Of a DNA stretch of 33,704 nt, positions 1 to 6,782 are shown piece after piece. The notes beneath the pieces were generated by a model. The model was not told the DNA's origin and made no database searches. It saw nothing but the letters and a program-made list of their open reading frames with translations. Each line of letters begins with the position of its first letter. Within the stretch, counting starts at the first letter, position 1. The stretch is from Bacteroidota bacterium (lineage in GTDB: Bacteria; Bacteroidota; Bacteroidia; 2-12-FULL-35-15), in assembly GCA_021323165.1 (NCBI GenBank), contig JAJTCJ010000021.1:1-33704 (forward strand). The letters run 5' to 3'. Both the position numbers and the translations under genes were made by a program.

Positions 1-175
1 CTCCAACGGTGGTTCCTTTAAAAAGAACATTGACAAATGGTAAAGGCTCTCGCGTAATAGCATCCGCTATCTTTCCTCTTACAACGGTTTGAGCAATTAA
101 GCCAGGTGTTGTAAAAACAAAAAGAATAAAAAGGAGGAGTATCCCGGAGTATTTATTTTTGTTCAACGTAAGCAA
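1..175 (-). CDS. N-terminal end of secreted CarboxypepD-regulatory / DUF5686-like protein (partial)
   Basis: This reading frame runs off the left edge, so only about 58 N-terminal residues are visible. It opens with a short basic stretch (LNKNKY), then a hydrophobic signal-peptide core ending in a plausible cleavage site (GLIAQ). The segment VVRGKIADAITREPLPFVNV follows, then LFKGTTVG, which is the start of a carboxypeptidase-regulatory-like beta-sandwich. In Bacteroidota this pairing is typical of DUF5686 outer-membrane proteins and of TonB-dependent receptors; the early FKGTT pattern favours DUF5686, but this is inference from a fragment. No ATG is available. The likely start is TTG at 175-173, three bases after the stop of the AhpD-like gene and in the same frame, or TTG at 166-164. 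It probably forms an operon with that gene. Confidence 0.6.
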   Translation of the reverse strand, partial: MLTLNKNKYSGILLLFILFVFTTPGLIAQTVVRGKIADAITREPLPFVNVLFKGTTVG

Positions 176-178
176 TTT

Positions 179-520
179 CTAAGCATTATGTAATTCTTCC
201 CAAAACTCTACAGCCCTACGTGTGTGTGGAATAACAATCGTGCCACCCACAATGTTCGCCACAGCAAAAACTTCAAAAACTTCGGCAGTATTTACTCCAT
301 TGTCTTTGCATTTTTCAAGATGGTATTTAATGCAGTCATCGCAGCGAAGAACCATTGAAGCCACAAGCCCCAGCATTTCCTTTGTTTTTACAGGCAATGC
401 ACCTTCAGCATACGTATTTGTATCAAGATTGAAAAGGCGTTTTAAAACAACATTGTCGGCCGACAATATTTTCTCATTCATCTTTGCGCGGTAGTCATTG
501 AATTCTTTTACTTGACTCAT
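179..520 (-). CDS. Carboxymuconolactone decarboxylase / AhpD-like protein
   Basis: This is a 113-residue, all-helical protein of the AhpD/CMD family. The core motif is visible as RCDDCIKYHLEKC near residues 59-71, giving the CxxC...H arrangement that carries redox activity in AhpD-type proteins. A following VFEVFAVANIVGGT segment matches the conserved glycine-rich helix. Family members reduce peroxides through the CxxC pair or act as decarboxylases. The CxxC argues for a thiol-based peroxidase or reductase role, but the substrate cannot be inferred. The length is normal for a single-domain member. The start is ATG at 520. The next gene downstream begins three bases after this stop, in the same frame. 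Confidence 0.86.
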   Translation of the reverse strand: MSQVKEFNDYRAKMNEKILSADNVVLKRLFNLDTNTYAEGALPVKTKEMLGLVASMVLRCDDCIKYHLEKCKDNGVNTAEVFEVFAVANIVGGTIVIPHTRRAVEFWEELHNA

Positions 521-602
521 GTTAATTGTTAAATGTTAATGGTTATTTGTAAGTACACTTGTTAAAAGCCAGAATAGGGAATCTGAAGAATGATCTACAA
601 AT

Positions 603-637
603 AACTTTTAACCTTTAACTTTTAACCTCTTTTTAAC
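603..637. repeat. Degenerate GTTAAAAGTTAAAGG simple repeat at the 3' end of tatC
   Basis: On the minus strand the sequence is a run of near-copies of GTTAAAAG and GTTAAAGG. The repeat begins inside tatC, where it encodes the last residues (VKKRLKVKG), supplies the TAA stop and continues a few bases beyond. Such AT-rich tracts are often seen between Bacteroidota genes. Here it appears to have set the C-terminus of TatC. Confidence 0.5.
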
Positions 638-1465
638 TACAAAGTAAGAAACAAATATACTCGCTTCGTACAAGAAATACAAGGGTAATGCGACCAGCAG
701 CTGGGAGGTAACATCCGGGGACGGAGTGATCACAGCTGCAACGATAAGGATCACCACCACTGCGTGTTTACGGTATTTTCGCATGAATTCAGGCGACATT
801 AATCCGAAACGTGTAAGGAAGTAAACGAGGATAGGTAGTTCAAAAATAAGTCCGGTAGAAAGTGAAAGTGTAGTTACTGTGGAAATGTATGAATCCATGG
901 TGAAATTATTCTCCACCATATTACTGACATGGTAGTTTCCAAGGAAATTTACCATTAGAGGCACAACGATATAATAGCTGAAAAGCACTCCGCCAATAAA
1001 TAACAGACTGGCTGAAACAATGAATCCGCCTGATGCAGATTTTTCACCGGACTTTAATGCAGGTTTAATGAAGCGCCACACTTCCCATAAAACGTATGGA
1101 GCCCCGAGAATAAGGCCGCCAATAAATGCGATCCACATTTGCGAAGTGAACTGGTCAGCCAGCCCAAGACTTTGTAATTTAAATGTGTAATGACCGAAAC
1201 ATAATTCAGAAGCATCGGTCAAAACTTCCTTTGCCTGCAGCCAGTGTCCGAGATGACAGAAAGCACGATAAGTAAGGAAGTCACTTTTCAAAGGCCCAAA
1301 AATGACTGTATCAAACAAAAATTCGGGATAACAGAACAGAACGATGGCTAAACATATTACTACGAGTGCTGATCGGAAAAGATGGCCGCGCAACGCATCA
1401 ATGTGCCCCCAGAAGGAAAGCGCATTAGGATCAGTTGAGCGATTGTAAAGTCCGAAAAGTGCCAT
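608..1465 (-). CDS. tatC: Sec-independent (twin-arginine) protein translocase TatC
   Basis: TatC is the polytopic inner-membrane receptor of the twin-arginine pathway, which binds RR signal peptides and recruits TatA to export folded proteins. The 285-residue protein shows the family N-terminal motif as FWGHIDALRGHLFRSA (residues 18-33), followed by six predicted membrane segments. The conserved cytoplasmic loop APYVLWEVWRFIKPAL ends with a Glu at the position matching E. coli E103. The late motif LMSPEFMRKYRKHAVV and PSPDVTSQ are also typical. One oddity is that the conserved Glu of the N-terminal HLxELR motif (E15 in E. coli, part of the signal-peptide site) is Ala at residue 24. tatA/B is not in view. 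ATG start at 1465. It is transcribed in the same direction as the AhpD-like gene 87 bp downstream. Confidence 0.95.
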   Translation of the reverse strand: MALFGLYNRSTDPNALSFWGHIDALRGHLFRSALVVICLAIVLFCYPEFLFDTVIFGPLKSDFLTYRAFCHLGHWLQAKEVLTDASELCFGHYTFKLQSLGLADQFTSQMWIAFIGGLILGAPYVLWEVWRFIKPALKSGEKSASGGFIVSASLLFIGGVLFSYYIVVPLMVNFLGNYHVSNMVENNFTMDSYISTVTTLSLSTGLIFELPILVYFLTRFGLMSPEFMRKYRKHAVVVILIVAAVITPSPDVTSQLLVALPLYFLYEASIFVSYFVVKKRLKVKG

Positions 1466-1510
1466 TTTTGAAGGGGCAAAGTTAATAGAAAATGTGGTTC
1501 TGACTTAAGT

Positions 1511-1560
1511 TTTTTTACCACGGAGGCACTAAGAACACAGAGAAAGCACCGAGAAAGAAA
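1511..1560. repeat. Dispersed intergenic repeat (CCACGGAGGCAC type)
   Basis: A tract reading ACCACGGAGGCACTAAGAAC and then CACAGAGAAAGCACCGAGAA lies in the gap between the divergent tatC and the membrane-protein gene. It consists of imperfect internal copies of CACxGAG. Related strings occur between genes in many bacterial genomes; that comparison is from memory and was not searched. No coding potential is seen. Confidence 0.45.
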
Positions 1561-1625
1561 GGCAAGAGACGCTGCGCTTTGGGAGGGTGTTGGTAGTGAT
1601 GGTAAATGATATGATAATTACGGAG

Positions 1626-1679
1626 CGTCATTGCGAGGGCTTTTCGCCCGCGGCAATCTCACCCTCTTTCGCAATGACG
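1626..1679. repeat. Short inverted-repeat element (CGTCATTGCGA / TCGCAATGACG)
   Basis: Perfect 11-bp inverted arms at 1626-1636 and 1669-1679 flank a 32-bp centre containing GGCTTTTCGCCCGCGGCAAT. The element is more GC-rich than its surroundings, looks like a MITE-type or REP-like palindrome, and has no coding capacity. It lies 46 bp upstream of the gene starting at 1726. Confidence 0.6.
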
Positions 1680-1713
1680 TGCTGATCCAATATTAACGCT
1701 TACAAAAAATTCC

Positions 1714-1721
1714 TACATTTG
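1714..1721 (+). promoter_or_regulatory. Putative -7 element TACATTTG
   Basis: TACATTTG is an exact match to the Bacteroidota -7 consensus TAnnTTTG. It lies only 4 nt before the ATG at 1726. No TTTG is seen at the expected -33 spacing. If used, transcription would begin at or next to the start codon. Confidence 0.35.
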
Positions 1722-1725
1722 AATC

Positions 1726-3123
1726 ATGAAGGAAAGAATTACACAACTATTGCCTTTTTTCATAATCGGATGCGTTTTGTTCATGATAGCATCTCTTCAC
1801 GGGGGATTTCTTGATACATTTTTCTTCGGAGCGGAGCACGCCAAAGTTCAGGGAATTGATTATTTCGCAGTACCCAAATCTTATATAAATCTGACCGAAG
1901 GAAGAAGTATTTTCGATACCTGGGGAGGAGCTCAATATGGACCTTATTCTACATGGTATCTCGCCCATCCGGCATTCAGCGTATTTGTCGCATCGTGGTT
2001 TTCTTTTTTTGAACCATTGACTGGTTACTGGCTCTTCGCACTTTTTACGATAGTGTTAATGGCTGCCTGCGGTTATTTTATTTCTACTTTAACAACCAAC
2101 CGTTTTCATAAGAACTTGGCTTATGCTATAATGCTTTGCACCTTTCCGACTTACTGGCTGTTGTACGTGGGAAACATGCATGCTCCGCTGGTGCTCGCAT
2201 TAACATTAATCTTAGTTTCATTATTTGAATTTGCGTATTCCAGCAATATCAAACGGGCACAAAATCTTTTGTTCGCAGGATTGCTTATTTCATTCTTCAG
2301 CAAGCCAATCGTACTCCTTATGCTTCCGTTGTTTTTTTTATTGAAAGAAACACGTTTAACAACAATTAAAGCATTGCTGATCTATGGATTTGTTTCCTTG
2401 TTGTTCATTATTGTTCCGGTTTTAAATCCGGAATCTATTGGCTGGACAAAAATGACGGGATTGTTTCTTGATCCGGCATTCATAAAAGAGAACATGAATA
2501 TTTATAAGAACCATTTGGTGGTGAATGAATATATGAAGGACAATAGTATTCACTGGCTGAACCTTATTGCGCAATCTGATTATAAGCTGATGCATATTGA
2601 TGTCTTTTCTCTTCCCGTGTTCCTTGATTCATTATTAGGTAAAGCACTTCCCTCTGTGATTTACAAACTTCCAATCTATATCGGAGTATTATTATCTGTT
2701 GGTGTTGCATGTATAGATAATGCAAAACTGAGAATGGAAAGTGCGCTGTTGTTAGTGATGACGATGTCACTAACATTCTTTTTAAGTTATAATACAGTTT
2801 GGGAATATCAGTTCACTTCATTCCTGCCGGTATTAGCAATGCTTCCTGTTTTGAAAGCTAAGGGTGTTTTCTATTCAGGATCTATAAAGACGATGTTTAT
2901 AATAGGGATATTTGTTTGTCTGCCTTCACTATACTTCTTATTTCACAACGGAGACTTTCAAAGTTCGACAGCCTTAGCCCTAATCCGCTTTACCAGGATA
3001 GTTCCTATACTGTTGTTGTTTTTAATGATGGCTTTTCAATTAATAACGATTGTGAAGCAGCATGCAAGCCTGAAATTTTTTAAGAATATTTCGCTGGCTC
3101 CGGAGAAGTTTTTCTTTGAATAG
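1726..3123 (+). CDS. Polytopic membrane protein, possible GT87/DUF2029-type glycosyltransferase
   Basis: This is a 465-residue integral membrane protein with about ten or more hydrophobic segments. The first membrane span is followed by an external loop, VQGIDYFAVPKSYINLTEGR, and then FDTWGGAQYGPYSTWYLAHP. This arrangement (an acidic residue just after TM1, a tyrosine/proline-rich loop, then GNMHAPLVLALTL in a later span) resembles C-type polyprenyl-phosphate-sugar-dependent transferases of the GT87/DUF2029 group. The assignment is by resemblance only, and no donor or acceptor can be named. The start is ATG at 1726, directly preceded by TACATTTG. The stop is TAG at 3121-3123, and repeat block R1 begins seven bases later. 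It does not clearly belong to the array that follows. Confidence 0.7.
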   Translation: MKERITQLLPFFIIGCVLFMIASLHGGFLDTFFFGAEHAKVQGIDYFAVPKSYINLTEGRSIFDTWGGAQYGPYSTWYLAHPAFSVFVASWFSFFEPLTGYWLFALFTIVLMAACGYFISTLTTNRFHKNLAYAIMLCTFPTYWLLYVGNMHAPLVLALTLILVSLFEFAYSSNIKRAQNLLFAGLLISFFSKPIVLLMLPLFFLLKETRLTTIKALLIYGFVSLLFIIVPVLNPESIGWTKMTGLFLDPAFIKENMNIYKNHLVVNEYMKDNSIHWLNLIAQSDYKLMHIDVFSLPVFLDSLLGKALPSVIYKLPIYIGVLLSVGVACIDNAKLRMESALLLVMTMSLTFFLSYNTVWEYQFTSFLPVLAMLPVLKAKGVFYSGSIKTMFIIGIFVCLPSLYFLFHNGDFQSSTALALIRFTRIVPILLLFLMMAFQLITIVKQHASLKFFKNISLAPEKFFFE

Positions 3124-3129
3124 ACTAAT

Positions 3130-3245
3130 CTCATAGGAACAAATGCAAGCGCTCCTTCATCTCTTCTTCATGTAGACGGGGTAACTTCTATGAGCACACC
3201 TGTAGGAGAAGTGTTCCGAACAGATGGACCTGCTGCACAGGAATT
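3130..3245 (+). pseudogene. Repeat block R1: remnant of a tail-fibre-like gene
   Basis: These 116 bp differ from 4680-4795 at one position, by eye, and from 6285-6398 at three. Translated in frame with the upstream gene, after its TAG, the block gives LIGTNASAPSSLL and later VGEVFRTDGPAAQEF, then a TAA. It has no start codon or signal peptide, so it is a remnant of the tail-fibre-like gene family. It ends at the same GAATT point as block R2. Confidence 0.85.
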
Positions 3246-3246
3246 T

Positions 3247-3254
3247 TAACTTTA
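3247..3254 (+). promoter_or_regulatory. Putative -7-like element TAACTTTA
   Basis: TAACTTTA (TAnnTTTG in 7 of 8 positions) lies 4 nt before the ATG at 3259, at the boundary of block R1. The homologous element before the paralogue at 4857 has a TTTG 19 bp upstream. Here R1 occupies that position and no TTTG is present, so this copy may be weak or silent. Confidence 0.25.
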
Positions 3255-3258
3255 TCGT

Positions 3259-4218
3259 ATGCTTAAATCCTTACTCATTTTTTTTCTACTCATTCTTGCA
3301 ACCGTTGCGGTAAAGGCTCAAAATCTTGTGCCGAATCCTTCTTTTGAAGATACAACTTCATGCCCTGTTTTTTCAGATATTAGTTACGCAACTGGATGGG
3401 AAAATTATCGGGCAAGCCCAGATTACTATAACCTTTGCTCCGCTTCGGGTTCCTTTGGAATTCCTTATAATTGGGTAGGACAACAAAATACTTATGAGGG
3501 GAATGGTTATGCTGGAATAGTTGCTTATGCAAGCGGTTCTCAAAGAGAAGTCATCGGAATTCAGCTAACTCAAAATTTGATTATTGGAACCAAATATTTC
3601 GTTTCAGGATATATTTCCAGAGCTGATTCAGCTGATAATTCTCCATTTACATGTGCGTCCAATAAATTCGGCTTTAAATTTTCAACCATTCCCTTTCTAT
3701 GGTCAGCAGGTAGTTACGCACCAATTAATAATTTTTCTCATGTTCATTCCGATTCTATCATCACTGATAAAAGTAACTGGACAAAAATAACAGGTTCTTT
3801 TATAGCGGATTCCGTCTATCAATATATAATGATAGGAAATTTTTATGATAATTTAAATACAGACACATCAGATTGTGATTATTCATTAGCACTTGCCTAT
3901 TATTATGTGGATGCGATCTGTGTATCTACCGATTCGATGCAATGCAATGTTCAGACAAACGTAAATAATCAAACAAATTTGGCTGAATTTTCTGTATATC
4001 CTAACCCTTTGGTAAACACCATAAATATTGATTTTTCACGGCTTTTGAAACCATACAATATCAACATTTATAATTCGTTGGGACAATCAGTTTTCAGCAA
4101 AAAAGAAATAAACACCTCTCATCTCTCCATTGATGTAACTCACCTTAATTCTGGTTTTTTATTTCTGACAATTTTACATGATAATCAATCTTATAATTAT
4201 AAACTTCTAAAACAATAG
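3259..4218 (+). CDS. Secreted T9SS-targeted protein with LVPNPSFE domain, copy A
   Basis: This 319-residue protein has a signal peptide (hydrophobic core to residue about 20, ending VKAQ) followed by NLVPNPSFEDTTSCP. That opening is common in Bacteroidota surface proteins with a jelly-roll, carbohydrate-binding-like fold. The middle region is rich in aromatic and polar residues (SPDYYNLCS, KSNWTKITGSFIAD, YYVDAICVSTDS). The C-terminus, FSVYPNPLVNTINIDF to the end, is a T9SS type A sorting domain, so export by Sec and then type IX secretion to the cell surface is expected. The ligand is unknown. It is clearly paralogous to the protein at 4857-5828 but strongly diverged from it. The tail-fibre-like gene follows after 2 bp, which suggests co-transcription. 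The ATG at 3259 lies 13 bp after block R1. Confidence 0.85.
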   Translation: MLKSLLIFFLLILATVAVKAQNLVPNPSFEDTTSCPVFSDISYATGWENYRASPDYYNLCSASGSFGIPYNWVGQQNTYEGNGYAGIVAYASGSQREVIGIQLTQNLIIGTKYFVSGYISRADSADNSPFTCASNKFGFKFSTIPFLWSAGSYAPINNFSHVHSDSIITDKSNWTKITGSFIADSVYQYIMIGNFYDNLNTDTSDCDYSLALAYYYVDAICVSTDSMQCNVQTNVNNQTNLAEFSVYPNPLVNTINIDFSRLLKPYNINIYNSLGQSVFSKKEINTSHLSIDVTHLNSGFLFLTILHDNQSYNYKLLKQ

Positions 4219-4220
4219 AC

Positions 4221-4799
4221 ATGAAAACACTTGTTAGCCTATTTTTAAGCACTCTATTAACGGTGTTCTTATTTCAAAATGTACATTCTCAATCTACTAC
4301 TGCTGGACCAGGAGCGTTAGGACACACAGGCGCAGCAGTCGGAACAGACTGGTGTGGTTGGAATGCTGGTGTCCCAATTCCCTTTAATCTTGAGCATAGA
4401 GGAACATTGGACATGAATTTTTTAACAGGCGGGATCCAAAGAATGACGGTTAAAGGAACAGCAGCGGGAGCTACCATTGGCTTCGTAGGAATAGGATTAA
4501 CAGCACCTGTTTCTTTATTGCATGTTAATAGTACGGCAACCGGAGAGCTTTTCCGCACCCAGGGGCCGGCTGCTTCTGTGAATTCATGGAGAATGAGCAG
4601 CTCACTTATATTCCGCACAGGCGGTGGCAGTGGCACCGGCTCTCAACGCATGCGCATACAAAACCTCAGTGGCTGGATGCTCATAGGAACAAACGCAAGC
4701 GCTCCTTCATCTCTTCTTCATGTAGACGGGGTAACTTCTATGAGCACACCTGTAGGAGAAGTGTTCCGAACAGATGGACCTGCTGCACAGGAATTCTAG
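4221..4799 (+). CDS. Truncated tail-fibre-like surface protein, copy A
   Basis: This 192-residue protein has a signal peptide (core VSLFLSTLLTVFLF, cleavage near VHSQ) and a distinctive N-terminal region to about residue 85. The remainder, from FVGIG onward, is nearly identical to residues in the gene at 5847. It ends abruptly at DGPAAQEF, whereas the longer copy continues DGPAAQEN and on to an S74 chaperone domain and a T9SS tail. Copy A therefore lacks the parts needed for trimer maturation and surface anchoring. It also has an in-frame 6-bp deletion relative to the other copy (RMSSSLIF against RMSTAGSLIF). It may be a non-functional remnant, or a spare 5' end that recombination could join to the full gene. 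Confidence 0.75.
   Translation: MKTLVSLFLSTLLTVFLFQNVHSQSTTAGPGALGHTGAAVGTDWCGWNAGVPIPFNLEHRGTLDMNFLTGGIQRMTVKGTAAGATIGFVGIGLTAPVSLLHVNSTATGELFRTQGPAASVNSWRMSSSLIFRTGGGSGTGSQRMRIQNLSGWMLIGTNASAPSSLLHVDGVTSMSTPVGEVFRTDGPAAQEF
4482..4795 (+). repeat. Repeat block R2
   Basis: The block starts at TTCGTAGGAATAGGA and ends at CAGGAATT. It is nearly identical to R3 (6081-6398) apart from a few substitutions and one 6-bp deletion. Its last 116 bp match R1 except for one base. Sequence on either side is much more diverged, so the block boundaries are sharp. Confidence 0.9.
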
Positions 4800-4821
4800 C
4801 TAACAGCTTTATTTAAGCACG

Positions 4822-4852
4822 TTTGCCTTTGATAAAAATAGTTTTAACTTTA
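4822..4852 (+). promoter_or_regulatory. Putative promoter of the copy-B surface-protein gene
   Basis: TTTG at 4822-4825, then exactly 19 bp, then TAACTTTA at 4845-4852, fits the Bacteroidota TTTG-N19-TAnnTTTG layout with one mismatch. The element ends 4 nt before the ATG at 4857, so a transcript starting at the usual distance would have almost no leader. The 46-bp spacer that holds the TTTG is absent from copy A. Confidence 0.4.
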
Positions 4853-4856
4853 TTGA

Positions 4857-5828
4857 ATGCTAAAACGCTTACTCCTTTCTTTCATTATCATTTCCGGTGT
4901 TGTTGTAAAGGCACAAAACCTTGTGCCTAACTTTTCCTTTGAACAATACAGCATTTGTCCAGATTTAGAAGATCAGATAGATAGGGCAACAGGGTGGAGC
5001 AAATACAGTGAAACAAGTTCTACCCCCGATTACTATAATTCATGTTCGCCTCCTCCTTATTTTAGTGTTCCGGAAGCAGGTGGTGGTTATCAACAAGCCT
5101 ATAATAATGGAAGTGCTTTTGCAGGTATCGTAACATACGCTACTCCCACTTCTAATTATAGAGAACATTTTGGAATTCAACTAAGTCAACCCTTAATTAT
5201 AGGACAAAAATATTTTATTTCCTTTTACACTGTTATGTCAGAACAATTTACAGGAACTGATTATTTTGGTATGCCTTCAAACAACATTGGTATACGCTTG
5301 TCAACTGTTTCTTACAATTCAATCAGCCCTGCGCCCATCGATAATTTTGCCCATTTGAATTATTCTGTTGTTCTGAATGATAGTATTAACTGGACAAGAG
5401 TTTCAGGAAGTATTATTGCAGATGCTGCCTACAATTATTTGATGGTAGGTAATTTTTTTGATGATGCGAACACAGATACTCTAAATTACAATTGCGGTTC
5501 ATGTTTTAATTATTATAGTTATTATTATGTAGATGAAATTTGTGTTAGTACAGATTCAGCTTCATGTAATTCTACAACTACAGTTCCTGAAATGATTTTG
5601 CAACATCCTATTATTTACCCTATACCTGCTGACAATTTTATTAATATTAAAAATCATGGTGAGTTTGAAGAAAAAATAAATATTTTTAATGCAATTGGTC
5701 AAACTTACGCAGTCATTAATAATTCAAATAAACGTGAAAACCTTGTTATTGATTGCTCTTCTTGGCCTCCAGGAATTTATTTCCTGAAAACTAAAAACTT
5801 CACTCATAAAATCATAATTCAACATTAA
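4857..5828 (+). CDS. Secreted T9SS-targeted protein with LVPNFSFE domain, copy B
   Basis: This is a 323-residue paralogue of the protein at 3259-4218. It has the same plan: signal peptide ending VVKAQ, NLVPNFSFEQYSICP opening, conserved stations TPDYYNSCS, NWTRVSGSIIADAAY and YYVDEICVSTDSASC, then a T9SS type A sorting region (IIYPIPADNFINIKN, INIFNAIGQ). It carries an insertion rich in Gly and Tyr near residue 70 that copy A lacks. It is predicted to be surface-exposed after Sec and T9SS export, possibly carbohydrate- or surface-binding; no ligand can be named. A tail-fibre-like gene follows 18 bp downstream, matching the order in unit A. The upstream spacer holds a good candidate promoter, unlike copy A. 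Confidence 0.85.
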   Translation: MLKRLLLSFIIISGVVVKAQNLVPNFSFEQYSICPDLEDQIDRATGWSKYSETSSTPDYYNSCSPPPYFSVPEAGGGYQQAYNNGSAFAGIVTYATPTSNYREHFGIQLSQPLIIGQKYFISFYTVMSEQFTGTDYFGMPSNNIGIRLSTVSYNSISPAPIDNFAHLNYSVVLNDSINWTRVSGSIIADAAYNYLMVGNFFDDANTDTLNYNCGSCFNYYSYYYVDEICVSTDSASCNSTTTVPEMILQHPIIYPIPADNFINIKNHGEFEEKINIFNAIGQTYAVINNSNKRENLVIDCSSWPPGIYFLKTKNFTHKIIIQH

Positions 5829-5846
5829 CTTTTAAATTAAAAAATC

Positions 5847-6782
5847 GTGAAAAGAAAACTTAGATTTTTTATCGTAAGTATTTCGGTGAGTATTACTGGA
5901 ATAGTGCATGCACAGACCACCATAATTGGTAATACTCGTCCTGCTCTTCCAGCCTTCATAGGTTGGGATGGAGCCGGGTTGAATCCAGGAAGTTTAGAGG
6001 TAAGAAATAATTTTTCAAATCAGCCAATTAACATATTTGCTGGTGGAGCTCAGCGTGCAACCATTCTCGGTACTACTGGTTTCGTAGGAATAGGAGTAAC
6101 AGCACCTGTTTCTTTATTGCATGTTAATAGTACGGCAACCGGAGAGCTTTTCCGCACCCAGGGGCCGGCTGCTTCTGTGAATTCATGGAGAATGAGCACT
6201 GCAGGCTCACTTATATTCCGCACAGGCGGTGGCAGTGGCACCGGCTCTCAACGCATGCGCATACAAAACCTCAGTGGCTGGATGCTCATAGGAACAAATG
6301 CAAGCGCTCCTTCATCTCTTCTTCATATAGACGGGGTAACCTCTATGAGCACACCTGTAGGAGAAGTTTTCCGAACAGATGGACCTGCTGCACAGGAAAA
6401 TGCATGGCGCATGTTTACCACAGATGCAAGCAGCACAGAAAAATTCAATCTTTCAATTCCGGTTAATAGTAATAATGTGGTATTGCAAGCTTCACAGTAT
6501 AATGTAAGTTTACCAGGTAATGAAGGGCATATTTTGTTTAATACCAATGGTGCCAATGAGCGTGTGCGTATTACAGGAACAGGAAGAGTGGGAATTGGAA
6601 ATACTGATCCGCATGGCAAAGTGCATATTGAAAGCGATAATGGGCCTTCGGTAACAGATACTGAATGTACATTTTGTGACCCCTTTTTAATAGGTTCGTT
6701 TCAAACAGGATTGGTTGTCAATAATGCTTCCGCTGATCTTACTTCTCCATTTTCGCTCGGGACAATAATGTATATGCGATAG
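5847..6782 (+). CDS. Tail-fibre-like surface protein copy B, N-terminal fragment
   Basis: The start is GTG at 5847 (KRKLRFFIVSISV signal peptide, cleavage near VHAQ). After a distinctive N-terminal region, residues from about 78 onward contain repeated modules of the form GIG-x-T/N-x-P-x-x-LLHV/KVHI (FVGIGVTAPVSLLHVNS, LIGTNASAPSSLLHIDG, VGIGNTDPHGKVHIESD). Each is followed by a segment such as GELFRTQGPAASVNSWRM. These modules are typical of beta-rich, trimeric fibre-like proteins of Bacteroidota. The frame ends artificially at MYMR-stop, and the true continuation is in another frame (DNNVYAIEGKGTVWGQ). Confidence 0.85.
   Translation: MKRKLRFFIVSISVSITGIVHAQTTIIGNTRPALPAFIGWDGAGLNPGSLEVRNNFSNQPINIFAGGAQRATILGTTGFVGIGVTAPVSLLHVNSTATGELFRTQGPAASVNSWRMSTAGSLIFRTGGGSGTGSQRMRIQNLSGWMLIGTNASAPSSLLHIDGVTSMSTPVGEVFRTDGPAAQENAWRMFTTDASSTEKFNLSIPVNSNNVVLQASQYNVSLPGNEGHILFNTNGANERVRITGTGRVGIGNTDPHGKVHIESDNGPSVTDTECTFCDPFLIGSFQTGLVVNNASADLTSPFSLGTIMYMR
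6081..6398 (+). repeat. Repeat block R3
   Basis: This is the full-length counterpart of R2, inside the longest tail-fibre-like gene. It carries the hexamer CTGCAG at 6199-6204, which R2 lacks. Beyond 6398 the gene continues with unique sequence (AATGCATGGCGC), exactly where R1 and R2 stop. Confidence 0.9.

Noticed and set aside
4289..4636. Antisense and out-of-frame open frames over the repeat blocks and over secA, groL and the dcw genes
   Set aside because: They mirror the codon structure of the real genes, have no family features and overlap them completely.
6737..6760. Programmed -1 ribosomal frameshift
   Set aside because: No good X-XXY-YYZ slippery heptamer or downstream stem is evident; indel or sequencing error is simpler.
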